Below, piece after piece: positions 29,271-40,250 of a DNA stretch of 64,000 nucleotides. The DNA is from Steromphala cineraria. Its lineage: Eukaryota > Mollusca > Gastropoda > Trochida > Trochidae. The position numbers and the translations under genes are program-made. How positions within the stretch are numbered: position 1 is the stretch's first letter; each line of letters begins with the position of its first letter. The stretch lies in NCBI GenBank assembly GCA_916613615.1, contig OU744734.1, positions 31,690,301 through 31,754,300 on the forward strand. The letters are read 5' to 3'. Below the pieces are notes generated by a model. That model did no database searches. It saw nothing but the letters and a program-made list of their open reading frames with translations, and had not been told where the DNA came from.

Positions 29271-30200
29271 GGGAGAAATCTTCTGAAATATAGATACCTG
29301 TATCTTTGAGTTGCCTTGCATTTCGAAGAATCTCTGATTTCATGTTAAAATCCAGTAGTTTGGTGATTATAGATTTACAATTGTTTATCCGGTGAGCTCT
29401 TTCAAGGTCATCAGTGTCCACAGTCCGTAACACAGACCGCACCAGATTTTCGCAATCAGTCCAGTTTTCATTCATTTTAGCTTTAGCGACACCATCTATA
29501 AGAAGATTGTTCCTCCTTCCTTGTTTTTTCAGGTAGTCAAATTTATTAGCAAGGTCTGCAAAACTAGTTTTCAAAGAAATGTTCTCTACTTCAAGATTAG
29601 TGCATTGAGAAAGATCATCAACAGATTTCCTAATTGTTCCAACAGATGAGCGTATCCAGACGTCGAGTAAGATCCTGTTGCATAAGGATTATTGATATAT
29701 CGATATATTGCAATACAGGAACAACATGATACGAATCGGTACACACTTTTGAAAATATTCAATATATTGAACGTTTTAAAACGAGCTATTTCCATCTAAG
29801 ATTGCAAAACCACAACTAAACAAAACATGATTGACGGAAAGTTTGAAGTTGTGTTGAGAAAATAGCTTAAATATGTATACAAATCATATACAGTGATTGA
29901 AAGATCATAGCTGAGCAAAACGGCTCATAGCTGAGCAATAATGATCGTTCCTAACGCTCATATTAAGACAAGATAGCATGCACATTCTTGAATTAAAGAA
30001 GTACCAATATATTGCAATGCGTATTGCAATACATACAATATTGAAATGAAGAATGATACCCATCCTTACGTTGCACATTATCAACCTTTATGTTTATCTA
30101 CTGCAGTTCTTCCATAATTCTTTCAAACTCAGATTTATTACCGGGGTCAGTGTCACCTACTTCTGCCAGTTTAAGCTGTTTCTGCCTTCTATCAGGACCC
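29260..30200 (-). pseudogene. LINE ORF1 protein (coiled coil plus RRM-like), split by a MITE
   Basis: The N-terminal part (about 30190-30080) reads AEVGDTDPGNKSEFERIMEE and KVDNVQ. After the MITE (about 29682-30073) come DLTRRLDTLI, a heptad-like KSVDDLSQCTNLEVENISLK segment (coiled coil), KFDYLKKQGRRNNLLIDGV, and the RRM-like VRSVLRTVDTDDLERAHRIN, ITKLLDFNMKSEILRNARQL and GIYISEDFS. This matches L1/jockey-type ORF1p, an RNA-binding chaperone. Stops (for example after IMEELQ) show decay. It is upstream of, and on the same strand as, the LINE linker and RT at 28.0-24.9 kb. Confidence 0.75.
29682..30073. mobile_element. hAT-like MITE in LINE ORF1
   Basis: Ends TAAGGATTATTG (29682) and CATCCTTA (30073) are inverted. 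The interior has many TATTGCAATA palindromes. Flanks GTTGCA on both sides suggest an imperfect target duplication of about 6-8 bp. The LINE ORF1 reading is continuous across it. Confidence 0.55.
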
Positions 30201-30680
30201 GGGTTGGGTTCGACACCAGCTTGTAATAACAGGTCATTTATCACAGTCAGAGATATTGAATACTCCACATCAGAGGTTGTGTATGTTTGTGATATTTTAC
30301 GAGTGCTTCTTTCTTACAGCCCGGGCGTGGCTGATGAGCGGGTCAAGAAACATAACATTTCATGTTCATACATCAGATTTTGTAATTGAATGCCCGACTA
30401 TCCACAATCATAATGTTAATTTAGTATGTTTCTGAGTTTGCAAGACAGTTACCAAGATTCCAGACTGTCGACAAAACCGTGAATCACAACACCCGGTACG
30501 CTATTGCCTGTCATGGTGGTCCATTTTGAATACTGGATATAGGGACAAACTTCAGCGACATGTTTTAGCCTTCTTCGGTGTCGTAACACCCCGTCCTTGC
30601 TCTCTACTGTTCCAGGGTGTCCCCTATCTTCAGAGAACAACTTATAGGTGATTTATGTTTTTTTCTAACAATTTCATTAC
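30201..30680. other. Non-coding, nothing recognised
   Basis: Open frames of 60-100 codons on both strands lack family signatures. Confidence 0.45.
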
Positions 30681-31095
30681 TATGATTTTGTTGTTCTTGT
30701 TAGAGTTGTTTGTTCCTGTTGGATTTGTTGTTCCTGTCGGAGTTGTTATTCTTGTTGGAGTTGTTGTTCCTGCTGGAGTTGTTGTTCTTGTTGGAGTTGT
30801 TTGTTCCTGTTGGATTTGTTGTTCCTGTCGAAGTTGTTATTCTTGTTGGAGTTGTTGTTCCTGCTGGAGTTGTTGTTCTTGTTGGAGTTGTTTGTCCTGT
30901 TCCTGTCAGAGTTGTTGGTCCTGTTCCTGTCGAAGTTGTTGTTCCTGTTGGAGTTGTTGTTCCTGTCGGAGTTGTTGGTCCTGTTGGAGTTGGTGTTCCT
31001 GTTGGAGTTGTTGTTCTTGTTGAAGTTGTTGTTCCTGTCGGAGTTGTTGTTCTTGTTGGAGTTGTTGTTCATGTCGGAGTTGTTGTTCCTGGTTA
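30681..31095. repeat. 15-bp coding-phase minisatellite
   Basis: About 27 units of GTTGTTCCTGTTGGA with variants (CTTGTTGGA, CCTGTCGGA, CCTGCTGGA) and an 8-unit block duplicated at about 30710 and 30801. Because 15 is a multiple of 3 and the unit has no stop in most frames, five overlapping open frames arise: Val-Pro-Val-Gly type, Leu-Leu-Glu-Leu type, Cys-Ser-Cys-Trp type, and Asn/Ser- and Gln/Glu-rich on the minus strand. No start context, intron or flanking domain supports translation. Confidence 0.85.
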
Positions 31096-31217
31096 AGCGT
31101 TTTGAGCATGCTTTTGTAAGTGTTGATTGGTGTGTACCCAGTCATCAAGGACATCTCTACCAATCGAAAACGTGCCTTTTTGCCAAGAATTTGTAATTTG
31201 GGGGAATTGGTACCAGA

Positions 31218-32453
31218 TGTTTACACCTAGGATCAACACAAACAGTCAGGAGTCAGTCAGAATACGGAACTTTATTAATGCTTAACATTCATTAATAATT
31301 TGTAATTGAACATGTACATTTAATAACAGTTTACAATCAATCAACAAATGTTATTTAATAGTCATTGTTTACAACATTCATGATATAGAATAATTCATTG
31401 ACATTATATTTGTTCAATTAGATATACATGATATTTGTTAAACAATATTTTTATTTAACATTCACATTTAAAAAATAATATTTTGAATAAAATTCAATAT
31501 AAAATCACTGTACTATTCTTGAACAATGACATTCGGACTAAAATACTTCCTTAGCTCATTAAGATTAACACTTGTGTGCTGAAGCTGATCCTGTTTCAGG
31601 TGTGCGACCCACTAAGTAGGGTTAACGGCCTATGAGTGAAACTTGAAAAGCTTCATTAGAGATTAACTTCGACTTTTCAACATATTGGCTGATTTTATAA
31701 CTATTCTACGACAAAACGATAGCAAAAGTTAGAAATAATGCAGCATCTATTTAAACTGTATTAAATAGATTTATATTATAAAAGAAAGAGACTGGTTGCA
31801 TGCATTTTGTAAGACTAATATTAACACAAGAGTTTGTATCTCTAAATATGCTTTATGCAACTGGATAACTTGATATCAATATAACGGGTACATATTGTCA
31901 GCTACACATTAAACAATAATAACATATAACTGAAACAACGCTGATTTGATATGCATATGTTTGCAATATAAGAATCTATAAGTGTTCATTACATGGACAT
32001 AGCGGGAGTCGACGTAATGTAATAAAACAGTGATTCTAATGTTATGTATCTAATTATGTATATCAAAGTTATATATTGTACAGAACAGTTTAAACACATG
32101 ATCAGTTTGTCTGATACACATTTAAAATTGCAATACAATAGTTTATCTGATTAGAATAAGAGACATGCTGCAAGTTGCATTCTAAACATGTGCCCAGAAA
32201 ACACGCTTATATGTTAGGGGGAGCGCTTTGCTCTGCTCTCTCCCCTAATAGAAATTTATAAGCGCTTCAATGGTTTTTCAGTTTTGAAAATATGTCCTTT
32301 CCAAACTGTACATGTGGAAAGGACGCTGTTCCGTTTTTTGAAAGAACACCTTTAATTCGTTGGAAAGTTTTAGAAAAGAATGAATATTACTCCAACGTAA
32401 GTTAAAAAAAAAAAAATATAATAGTGTAATCTGAATATTTGTATCCTGTAACA
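31218..32453 (-). repeat. Putative 3' LTR of Gypsy element 2
   Basis: On the minus strand it begins TGTTACAGGATAC right after the purine tract GAGGGATGGGAGAA and ends GTGTAAACA, giving TGTT...AACA termini over 1,236 bp. An AATAAAG polyadenylation-type signal lies at about 31270. It contains a hairpin GGGGGAGCGC...GCTCTCTCCCC at about 32215-32245 and a stretch of about 70 bp (32140-32210) matching, inverted, 4640-4710. No second LTR copy is in the window to confirm it. Confidence 0.5.
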
Positions 32454-32539
32454 TTCTCCCATCCCTCGTGAAATGGCGTTATTTCGATATTTCCTAGAAA
32501 AGAACAAAAGACAAACAATTAGTGAACATGTACATACAG

Positions 32540-33240
32540 TGCTGAAAAATTAAAATTGTCATTAGTCATATTTCATGGTGCATTATTTGTAACAAGTGAG
32601 AGGATGTCCCTGTATATGCTGGGAGGAGGGGGACTGAGGGTACCATTGGTAGCCAATGATTTGAGGTAGTTAGCTCTCTTCTCCCAGTTTGCAGGCTGTG
32701 ATGATGTTGTCTGGGCCATGGCAAACTCTCCACTTGTAATCAAAGACGTTTGGCGGCGGTCTCGCTACCATCTTCTTGGAGGCAGTGCTCGCGGAGGTGG
32801 ACGGACTGTCTCCCCAGTGCTTGGCAGGTTCTGACTTGCAGCAGGTATGTCTTCTTCATCCTCGGGTGGTTCTTCATCCTCAGGTGGTACCTGAGGTTCT
32901 TCGTCTCAGGTCTAAGTTTCACCCTCCTCTCCCCCTGATAAGAAGAATCAAGCGTCTCACTTGCAGGCGTCTAATCATCTTCATTGGTCCTCTCTTCAGT
33001 TGGAGCAACGCCATCTCCTTCGACAACGTTGACTGAAGCATGGGTAAACTTAGCAGGGTCGTATATGGTCACTAGCAGAATGGTATCTGCATCACTGTCA
33101 ACATTGTCCTGATCAGTAGAGTGCGGCTCTTCTGGGAGAGCGGTGACGACTTCATCTTCCAGCCGTTTTCTCGTTGTTCTTAGTTTTGGCACTGGTCCGT
33201 TTGCTTGTTGCAGGGAGAGAACTGCTCCAAGTCCCTATAA
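32540..33240 (-). pseudogene. Gypsy element 2: RNase H start fused to polyprotein tail
   Basis: The minus strand reads GYGKPFELHTDAS, a stop, then GLGAVLSLQQANG (about 33280-33190), the first block of Gypsy RNase H. It is followed with no integrase by an acidic, Pro-rich tail (EDEEPQVPPEDEEPPEDEED, RPPPRALPPRRW) ending near ILSLVTNNAP (about 32580). The tail is the kind found at the C-end of Gypsy polyproteins, so integrase and most of RNase H are deleted. Confidence 0.6.
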
Positions 33241-33845
33241 GGCACTAGCATCTGTGTGCAGCTCAAAAGGCTTGCCGTAGCCTGGATATCCAAGAATAGG
33301 AGTTCGACTCTGTCAGTTGATGTACCATGACACAGGTGATAAGGAGGGATTATGACTTTACCATGGTGGTTGCTTTTGATAATTCCTAGGCGTCCACAGT
33401 TCGCATCAAAGCCTTTTCCTGCAGCATGATGCTCTTAAACGCAAGGTACCAGTCTTGAGGTTTGCTCTCTGAAGGAAGTTGGTGCCGTTCTTGTTCTTGA
33501 AATCCTCCATTGCGTGTCAGAGATAGTTATATAATTGGTACCTAAGAGCACTGGAACGGTAGAGTTATATTGACTATCCGGAACAACAAGGCAAACATGA
33601 CTCATCTTCTCCTGTGTTGACCTTGACCATGACCATGATATAACCTTGGTATGGAAGAGATCCACCATCAGCACATTCAATCCGTATGAAATACTGTAAA
33701 TGCTTGAGCTAAACGTCTGAAAGGTACTCCTTGTAGAATGCAGAAGAGACTGTGGAGACTGTAGAGCCTGTGTCCAGCAGTGCTTTACAATGCATCACGT
33801 TCACTATAACTGTTGTCTCATAAGCTGTGACAATCAGTCCAGGGC
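33241..33845 (-). pseudogene. Gypsy element 2: aspartic protease
   Basis: The retropepsin active site ALLDTGSTVSTVSSAF lies at about 33785-33735 on the minus strand, then GGSLPYQGYIMVMVKV, and VPDSQYNSTVPVLLGTNYI (about 33590-33530), the conserved end of these proteases. Downstream residues GKGFDANCGRLGII (about 33425) lead into the RNase H fragment with the whole RT palm missing. Frameshifts occur between blocks. Upstream the reading is lost at the CA/TA microsatellite at 33860. Confidence 0.75.
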
Positions 33846-33859
33846 AGAATATGCTTATA

Positions 33860-33898
33860 TACCACACACACACATATATATACACACATATATATACT
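33860..33898. repeat. CA/TA microsatellite
   Basis: ACACACACACATATATATACACACATATATATA. It lies at the upstream limit of the Gypsy 2 protease reading. Confidence 0.9.
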
Positions 33899-33992
33899 AA
33901 ATCCTACCATAGTAATGTTTGGAAAAATTCGATCATGTTTAAACATTGTTCACTAAACATAAATATGAGCACAAACACATATGCAATTACAG

Positions 33993-33996
33993 CAAA

Positions 33997-34028
<32 letters not shown>

Positions 34029-34040
34029 ACACACACACGC
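33993..34040. repeat. (CA)n microsatellite
   Basis: About 23 CA units interrupted by one TC and one CG. Spurious open frames (Val/Cys-rich and Thr/His-rich) run through it. Confidence 0.92.
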
Positions 34041-34429
34041 ACTTATTATGTTTGTTTGTTAATGAATATATCATTGAACATAATATCATCAAATCATTGA
34101 TGAAGGTGTTCATCAATTTGAACTGTTTATCATGTGTTCAACAAAGCATTGCATTCATACATGTCTGTAACAGTTTGTTATCGGTTCAACCACCAAAATA
34201 ACTCAAACACACAAACATATTCACAATGAATAGAAAGATAATGTCAATAAATGTCCACTGGTTATTGAAATGTAATTGAGTTTGATGTGTCATAAGCTTA
34301 CACACTGGCTCCTTTGAAATTTGTTAGTACCTGGGTGTTCATCAGCCCTACTACTATAAGAATAATCAAAGTTACTTTTTACTCATGGAGTTCTATCATT
34401 CCAGTTTGCACATTCACAGATTCACATGT

Positions 34430-34745
34430 AATACTTATTTATTGTCACATGTCCGCAGTTAGAAACAACTGTTGAAGATCCTGAGTCGTTTGTTCTCTGA
34501 TCAGCTGTTCAGGAACATCTAGCTGGCTAGCAGGCGAGTTACTGTGGTGGCGTGTAGGGAATGATTGGTAAAATGCCCGTCGATGTTGGCTTCTAACACG
34601 AGTCTCTTCACAGTTCCTTCTAGCTTATTGTGGCCGATGATGTTGAGGCAGAACCAAATGTCATCTTTTGGTTTTTCTTGTGATCGAAAGTAGAAGCTCC
34701 CTGTAGATGATTTTGACGTAGAGCTTGAAATCTTCACAGGACAAC
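34430..34745 (-). pseudogene. Crypton / DUF3504-like tyrosine recombinase fragment
   Basis: A minus frame reads KPKDDIWFCLNIIGHNKLEG, TVKRLVLEANIDGHFTNHSL and HATTVTRLLAS, then VPEQLIREQTT. This matches the C-terminal recombinase-like domain shared by Crypton elements and host proteins such as ZMYM2/QRICH1/KCTD1 relatives (pattern: GHN-L...K-GI-G-TNHSLRAT-TRL...EQLI). The Arg expected in HSLRAT, a catalytic residue in active recombinases, is His here. The fragment is about 90 codons, open in one frame apart from its 3' end (stop at about 34452). Whether it is a relic or an exon is unknown. Acceptor-like CAGCG lies just upstream (about 34745). Confidence 0.65.
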
Positions 34746-35340
34746 GCTGATGATGATGATACCAAATATTGAAACATCACACATTATTTTTACTAACAGC
34801 AAGTCCTCTACAGAAGGAAAAGCTTGAAATTGTGGGCTATAACTCAAATTTGCCAAGTCTCGACTAGACTCGTCAGATGTGTTCGCATATCTTATACAAC
34901 AATTCATGGTTCCTTCACTACAAATTTACAGCTTGGAATTAAAAACGTCCAAGAATTGGTAAGCTTTTTAAAAGCTGCCAACTTTTTCAAACGAACGTCC
35001 CAACCTGCCCTCTATTGTCAGCAGTTTGTGAGCTACAGCAATTTCATAAAATACTTTTAAAAATAGATCCATTGGCTCTGTAGCTCATCAGGCTTCATCA
35101 TCAACTATGATGTAGAGTGTGGCCAATGTGATTCCCCCTTTGAAGAGGCCACAGGGTCACCAATCATAAAATTAAGTATATAGCAGTGTATAAAATAGAT
35201 TGGAAATCTAGCCTGTCCTCAAATTCATTGGTCAATTCCTTTGGAAAATTTAAGAACAAAATTGAAAAGTTATCAGTCCTGACCAAAAAGTAACCAGTCA
35301 TGGCAAAAAGTAGCCAGTTCAGGGACTGGCTGACGGGCAA
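34746..35340. other. Non-coding, nothing recognised
   Basis: Short open frames only (34824-35060 plus, 35164-35352 minus), with no motif. A diverged GGTCAC...GTCAATTCC section near 35150-35280 may be an outlying unit of the following repeat. Confidence 0.45.
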
Positions 35341-35364
35341 TATTTTAAACACTGTATATAGGCG

Positions 35365-35895
35365 ACAAATTTCAGTTTTCTAGGCCTTATACTTCAGGAG
35401 AAGATGAAAATAAATTTGAAGGACGTCCCTGTTGCCTTTATTATTATTATAAAGCTACAATTCATCTTCCTCACTAGTCAAGGAGTCTGTACACAAAGTT
35501 TCAGCTTTCTAGGCCTTATACTTCAGGAGAAGATGAAAATAGATTTGAAGGACGTCCCTGTTGCCTTTATTATTATTATAAAGCTACAATTTATATTCCT
35601 CACTAGTCAAGGAGTCTGTACACAAAGTTCCAGTTATCTAGGCCTCATGGTTCTGGAGAAGAAGATGAAAATAGGTTTTTAGGGAGTGGCATATGTGGCC
35701 CTTATCAGGGGTCACAGGGCCACCAAAGCTAAAATTTATAATCTTCACTAGTCAATGAGTCTGAACACAAAGTTTCCCTTTCTAGGCCTCATGGTTATGG
35801 AGAAGAAGTCGAAATTCAAAGTTTACGGACGGATGGACGGACGGACGGACGCCGGCACCATGCCATGCCATAAGCCCATCGGGCCTTACAGGCCA
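35365..35895. repeat. 129-bp tandem repeat with GGAC tail
   Basis: Units start CTAGGCCTTATACTTC at 35380 and 35509, with diverged units at 35638 and 35782, so the period is 129, 129, 144. It ends with GGACGGATGGACGGACGGAC and CCATAAGCCCATCGGGCCTTACAGGCC (35820-35905). 129 is a multiple of 3, so a frame stays open through two units (KDVPVAFIIIIKLQFIFL), a by-product of the period. Confidence 0.85.
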
Positions 35896-35899
35896 GATG

Positions 35900-38490
35900 A
35901 GCTAAAAAGGGATTTTTATGACACGCGTTCAAAGGGGCACAACTCTGTAAGTAAATGTCAGGTGTTAAATCTGATTTTTGCATTTTATTAACTTATACTT
36001 GTTGTACAATACACTACGGATCATTGAAGATAAAATTTGATACTTTAGGAAATAATTGGATATAATCAATCTTTTAAATGTTTTGCGATTTTTCAATTTT
36101 AAGGGATATTTTCCTTTGAGAATATAATTTCCAAAACTGATTCAGATAAAAAAAAATGTCATTAACATTTCATATAAACCTCTCCACAGAGCAGTGCGTC
36201 ATGCCGCTCTCAGTTACCTCCCTTTGGGTGGCGCTAGCATTGTCCGCCATTAGCGGCTGCAATTTTACGTTGACGTTCAACATGCTTACAATTGACGTTT
36301 TTTATAAATAATATGACTTCTAACAAATAAAAATGTTTGTAAGCGGTCATGAACGGTTGTGTCATCACGTACCTTTATTAAATTAATATATTATGTGAAA
36401 AGAATAATCCTGCACAGCTAAAAACCCGTCAGAGAATCACTGTCCCTGTTAGATTCTCCCTATACTGTATCTTCACTGATTTACATCTAGCTTTGGTATC
36501 ACATACTGAATTTTACCAATTTTGAAGCGATTTTTGACCTAGGTGAGTTTTAGTACAATAGATTATAAAAATTTACTAGAATAGATATAGTCTTAAATAA
36601 TCTTATTATACTGCAGAAAGTAAGTTTTATGTTTTAACACTTGTAACATAATCCCCTATGTCACCGTGATCCCTGAGATAATCCCTGTGTAATCGTTATG
36701 AATGTCACGCGATTATAAATCGTTTTAAGAAAAATGTAATGGAATATTTTTCTATCTTCGATGATACCGCGATATCGGGACCAAATTCAACCCCTGCGCG
36801 ACATATATCCCCGACATGGTACTGTATAAATAAAATCATTACATCCAGTGATAAATAGTGCCAATACCATGTCAATATGTTCGAGTTAAAAGAAAACACA
36901 AAACGCGCTCTCACGTGTAATTTAAATCTTCAATGAATTAATCGAATAATCAAAAAACAAAAAGCATTATTAGTTAATACTTATGATTGAAACACTGTTG
37001 ACAGTGTAATGATGTCAACCAATTTATGGCGCAACAATGCTATGACGACGGAATGCTGGTGATCCTGGGATCACTGCAGACGTGTTCGTGTTTCAAATAT
37101 GCCTATAATTTGCTAATTACAGATAAAGGATGATTTTATATTATCTTCTGGTATTTGCTACAGAGGTTTTAATCCTTACTGAAATATTGCAAATCAAAAG
37201 ATTCAAGGAGGTTATTTCTTTTTTTGATTTTTAGAAATTTATCCGTACTCCAAAAATCGATAAACTAGTTGACATAATAAATTTAATGATCACTTTAAAA
37301 TTAACTGAGGGGCATTTTAGAAGTTGGTAGTATAAGGAAATGTAAATTCTACGTATGAACAACTTCTTTAATTTCATAATAGCAATGTTTCGAAAATTTA
37401 AATGTTTTCATGCTTTAAAAACGGAAAAGAACCTTTGCCGCAACGTCGCCATTGTCAAAGAAGTTGCTCATCATAGAATTTCCTTGTGATCAAATCTAAA
37501 TAAATCGACAGTTCCATATTGTCTAATATTATAACTTTACATAAAAACCTGTTGATCTAAATGTATTTAGATTGGTTGTGACGTTGCCTTCATTAAAGGT
37601 TTTAAATTGTGTTTGTAGGCTGCCCTTTTAGGTTGCTAATTAGAAAGTTTATCGGTGAATAGGAATGATTGCAATGTTGGAATTTTGAATGACTTTCATT
37701 TAAAAGTAAACACTTACTTCCTTAAAATATTAAAGTTTTACACATATTTTACTGGAAAAATATCAAGGAAAATTTATATATTTATATATTTACTTTAAGG
37801 TAAATTCATTAACATCGAAATCCTAATTTGCCGAACGGCTTTCAACGCCTAGTAAATTGGCCAATCAATCCTTTACAAAGCTATAGGCCTACAATAAATA
37901 TTGATAGAATATTGTAATATAATCATGTTTCCTTGAGAAAAAAATATGCGTAAATCAAGATAATTGAACACAAAAAAACAAACATAAAACAATCAGATAG
38001 GATAAAATAACAGTTGAAACAAAGAAATAGTCGACTGAGTTAATTAATGAGATATCTAACGTCATCCATAGACCCTAAATTCTGCACTTTAATTTCGCCG
38101 ATTTTAACCCAAAAAAACGTAGTACCTGGTCATTTACATACATTACCAAGCTTTGAAAAATCTTAACTAAAGTGTTTGGTGCCGATGTGACATAAGGAGA
38201 TACTTATTATGAACTATTAGTTGGTAGGGAAGGTGACGTTAGCTTATGCCGCTTTAGTGGTGACTAGGTACCGTCTTTACGTGTATGCAACGTCAATGCG
38301 CAAATCCCGCAGCGTTGCAAATAACACTGACCAGTTAACGTTGCAGCCGCTTAATGGCTGCCACAAAATGGCTGCGCCCATGAAATTCGCCGTGGAGAGG
38401 TCTATAACTAAGATATTTTTAGATAAATTACGTCTACCCACGCGAAAGTACAACATTTGCTATGTTATACTCTATCACATAAAAGCTAAT
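35900..38490. other. AT-rich non-coding stretch
   Basis: No coding, RNA or repeat feature that I can support. The open frame at 38221-38496 (plus) has no recognised domain. Confidence 0.5.
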
Positions 38491-39040
38491 AGTTAAGAAA
38501 TTAGAAAGGCATCGAGTAGGGGTTTCCAAATATGCAAATTTGAGTCTTTTCATTACAGTCAAAGAAAACATAAGTTCTTTACTATTTAAATGATTTATAC
38601 CTCTGCATACGTATGATCAAGACCAACATGTTCAACGTCAAACATTATTTGTAAAATGTCAATAGTTAAAGTGTAAAGTTTAATTATTTTACACAAGGAC
38701 CGTGAACGATATTTGACATGACAAACTTCAAACTTGAATACCTCGAAAACTATGACAGAAGTCATCAAACATTTTTCTTCATGTAGGCAACATAATTACC
38801 TATGCACAATTCTATATCACGTTATAATGACATTGTTTCTCATGGAATATTTCTGAAAATTATTAAACTTAGACATTCAATTGCATGCGAAATTTGACCT
38901 TTTTGATGATGTATTAGCTATCTTATTACTTTCTGTTGAAAATGCATGTGATGGTCAAACAATGTATGAAGGCCAAAGAAATTTTGAGGAACCAAGTACT
39001 GCATTATTATTATTATTAGGTCTTCAAGATTATTCCCCTT
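38491..39040. repeat. ATT-tailed dispersed repeat, copy A
   Basis: Shares TTAAGAAATTAGAAAGGCATCGAGTAGGGGT (38494) with 42030 and the end block ...AAGTACTGCATTATTATTATTATTAGGTCTTC (38996-39030) with 41180-41220. Similar ends are at 43890-43960. A non-autonomous element family with an (ATT)n tail is likely. Confidence 0.55.
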
Positions 39041-39269
39041 CTTCCCCTTATTATTATTTGTACTTTTTTTTTTGCCCAAACGGCTACTTCAAATTCTAAT
39101 AAATGAAAATAATGTGGAATAGACATGCGAAGCTTTTGGGCAAAATCGACCCGAACATCAAAGGTCCAGTTCGAATCCAAAATCGAACAAGTGTTTGCCA
39201 CTAATGTGGCAATGTCCTCCGCCGCTTGGATATTGCGATAGAATTGTCATAATAAGCAAATGCTATATT

Positions 39270-40250
39270 CCAAGTGACAACAAGTGCAATAAGTTTCAAA
39301 AGTGCCGTTGTGACCTTGAAAATAAGGTCAAGGTCATCCAAAGTGACTGGTGTCTGCGTAAATCCCCAATGTAGTCTCAAACCAAATTTGAAGACATTTG
39401 GTGCAGTGGTTCATAAGATATAAGATGTTTCAAAAGTGTTGAAGGAACTGTGTTGACCTTGAAAATTAAGGTCAAGGTCATCCAAAGTATTTGGTACCTG
39501 CATAGTCCCACAATGTAGGCTGTGACTAAATTTGAAGACATTTTGTAAAAAGGTTCAGGAGATATTGTGTTAACAAGAGTTTCAAAAGTGGCCAAAGGGC
39601 CGAAGTGACATTGAAAATAATGTCATGGTCACCTGAAGTGACTGGTGTCTTTGTAATCCTCCAATGTAGGCTGTGACCAAATTTGAAGACCTTGGGTGCA
39701 ACGGTCCATGAGCTATCGCGTTAACAAGAGTTTCAAAAGTGGTCAAAGTGCCGTTGTGACCTTGAAAACAAGGTCAAGGTCACCGAAAGTGACTGGTGTC
39801 TGCGTAATCCCATAAGTGAGGCTGTGACCAAATTTAAAGACCTTGGGTGCAACGGTTCATGAGCTATTGCGTTAACAAGAGTTTAAAAAGTGGCCAAAGT
39901 GCCGTTGTGACCTTGAAAACATGTTCAAGGTCACCGAAAGTGACTGGTGTCTGCGTAATCCCATAAGTGAGGCTGTGACCAAATTTGAAGACCTTGGGTG
40001 CAACGGTTCATGAGCTATCGCGTTAACAAGAGTTTCAAAAGTGGTCAAAGTGCCGTTGTGACCTTGAAAATAAGGCCAAGGTCACCGAAAGTGACTGGTG
40101 TCTGCGTAATCCCCCAAGTGAGGCTGTGACCAAATTTGAAGACTTTGGGTGCAACGGTTTTTGAGATATTGCGTTAACAAGGATCCGGACGTACGTACGT
40201 ACGCCGCTGAATACAATGTCCTCAGTTCCGCGTTGCGGCGGGGGACAAAA
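39270..40250. repeat. 151-bp tandem repeat with AGGTCA sites and ACGT tail
   Basis: TTAACAAG recurs at 39570, 39721, 39872, 40023 and 40173, a 151-bp period (last 150), with older diverged units back to about 39270: about 6 units. Most units contain TGACCTTGAAAA(C/T)AAGGTCAAGGTCA. The array ends GGACGTACGTACGTACG and TGCGGCGGGGGACAAAA (40185-40250). Confidence 0.9.

Noticed and set aside
30655..31196. Elastin-like or Asn-rich protein gene
   Set aside because: Openness in five frames is forced by the 15-bp period; no supporting gene structure.
33905..34201. His/Thr-rich or Val/Cys-rich protein around 34000
   Set aside because: Translation of a CA microsatellite.
35404..35682. Membrane protein with repeated KDVPVAFIIIIKLQFIFL
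   Set aside because: A by-product of the 129-bp tandem repeat (a multiple of 3).
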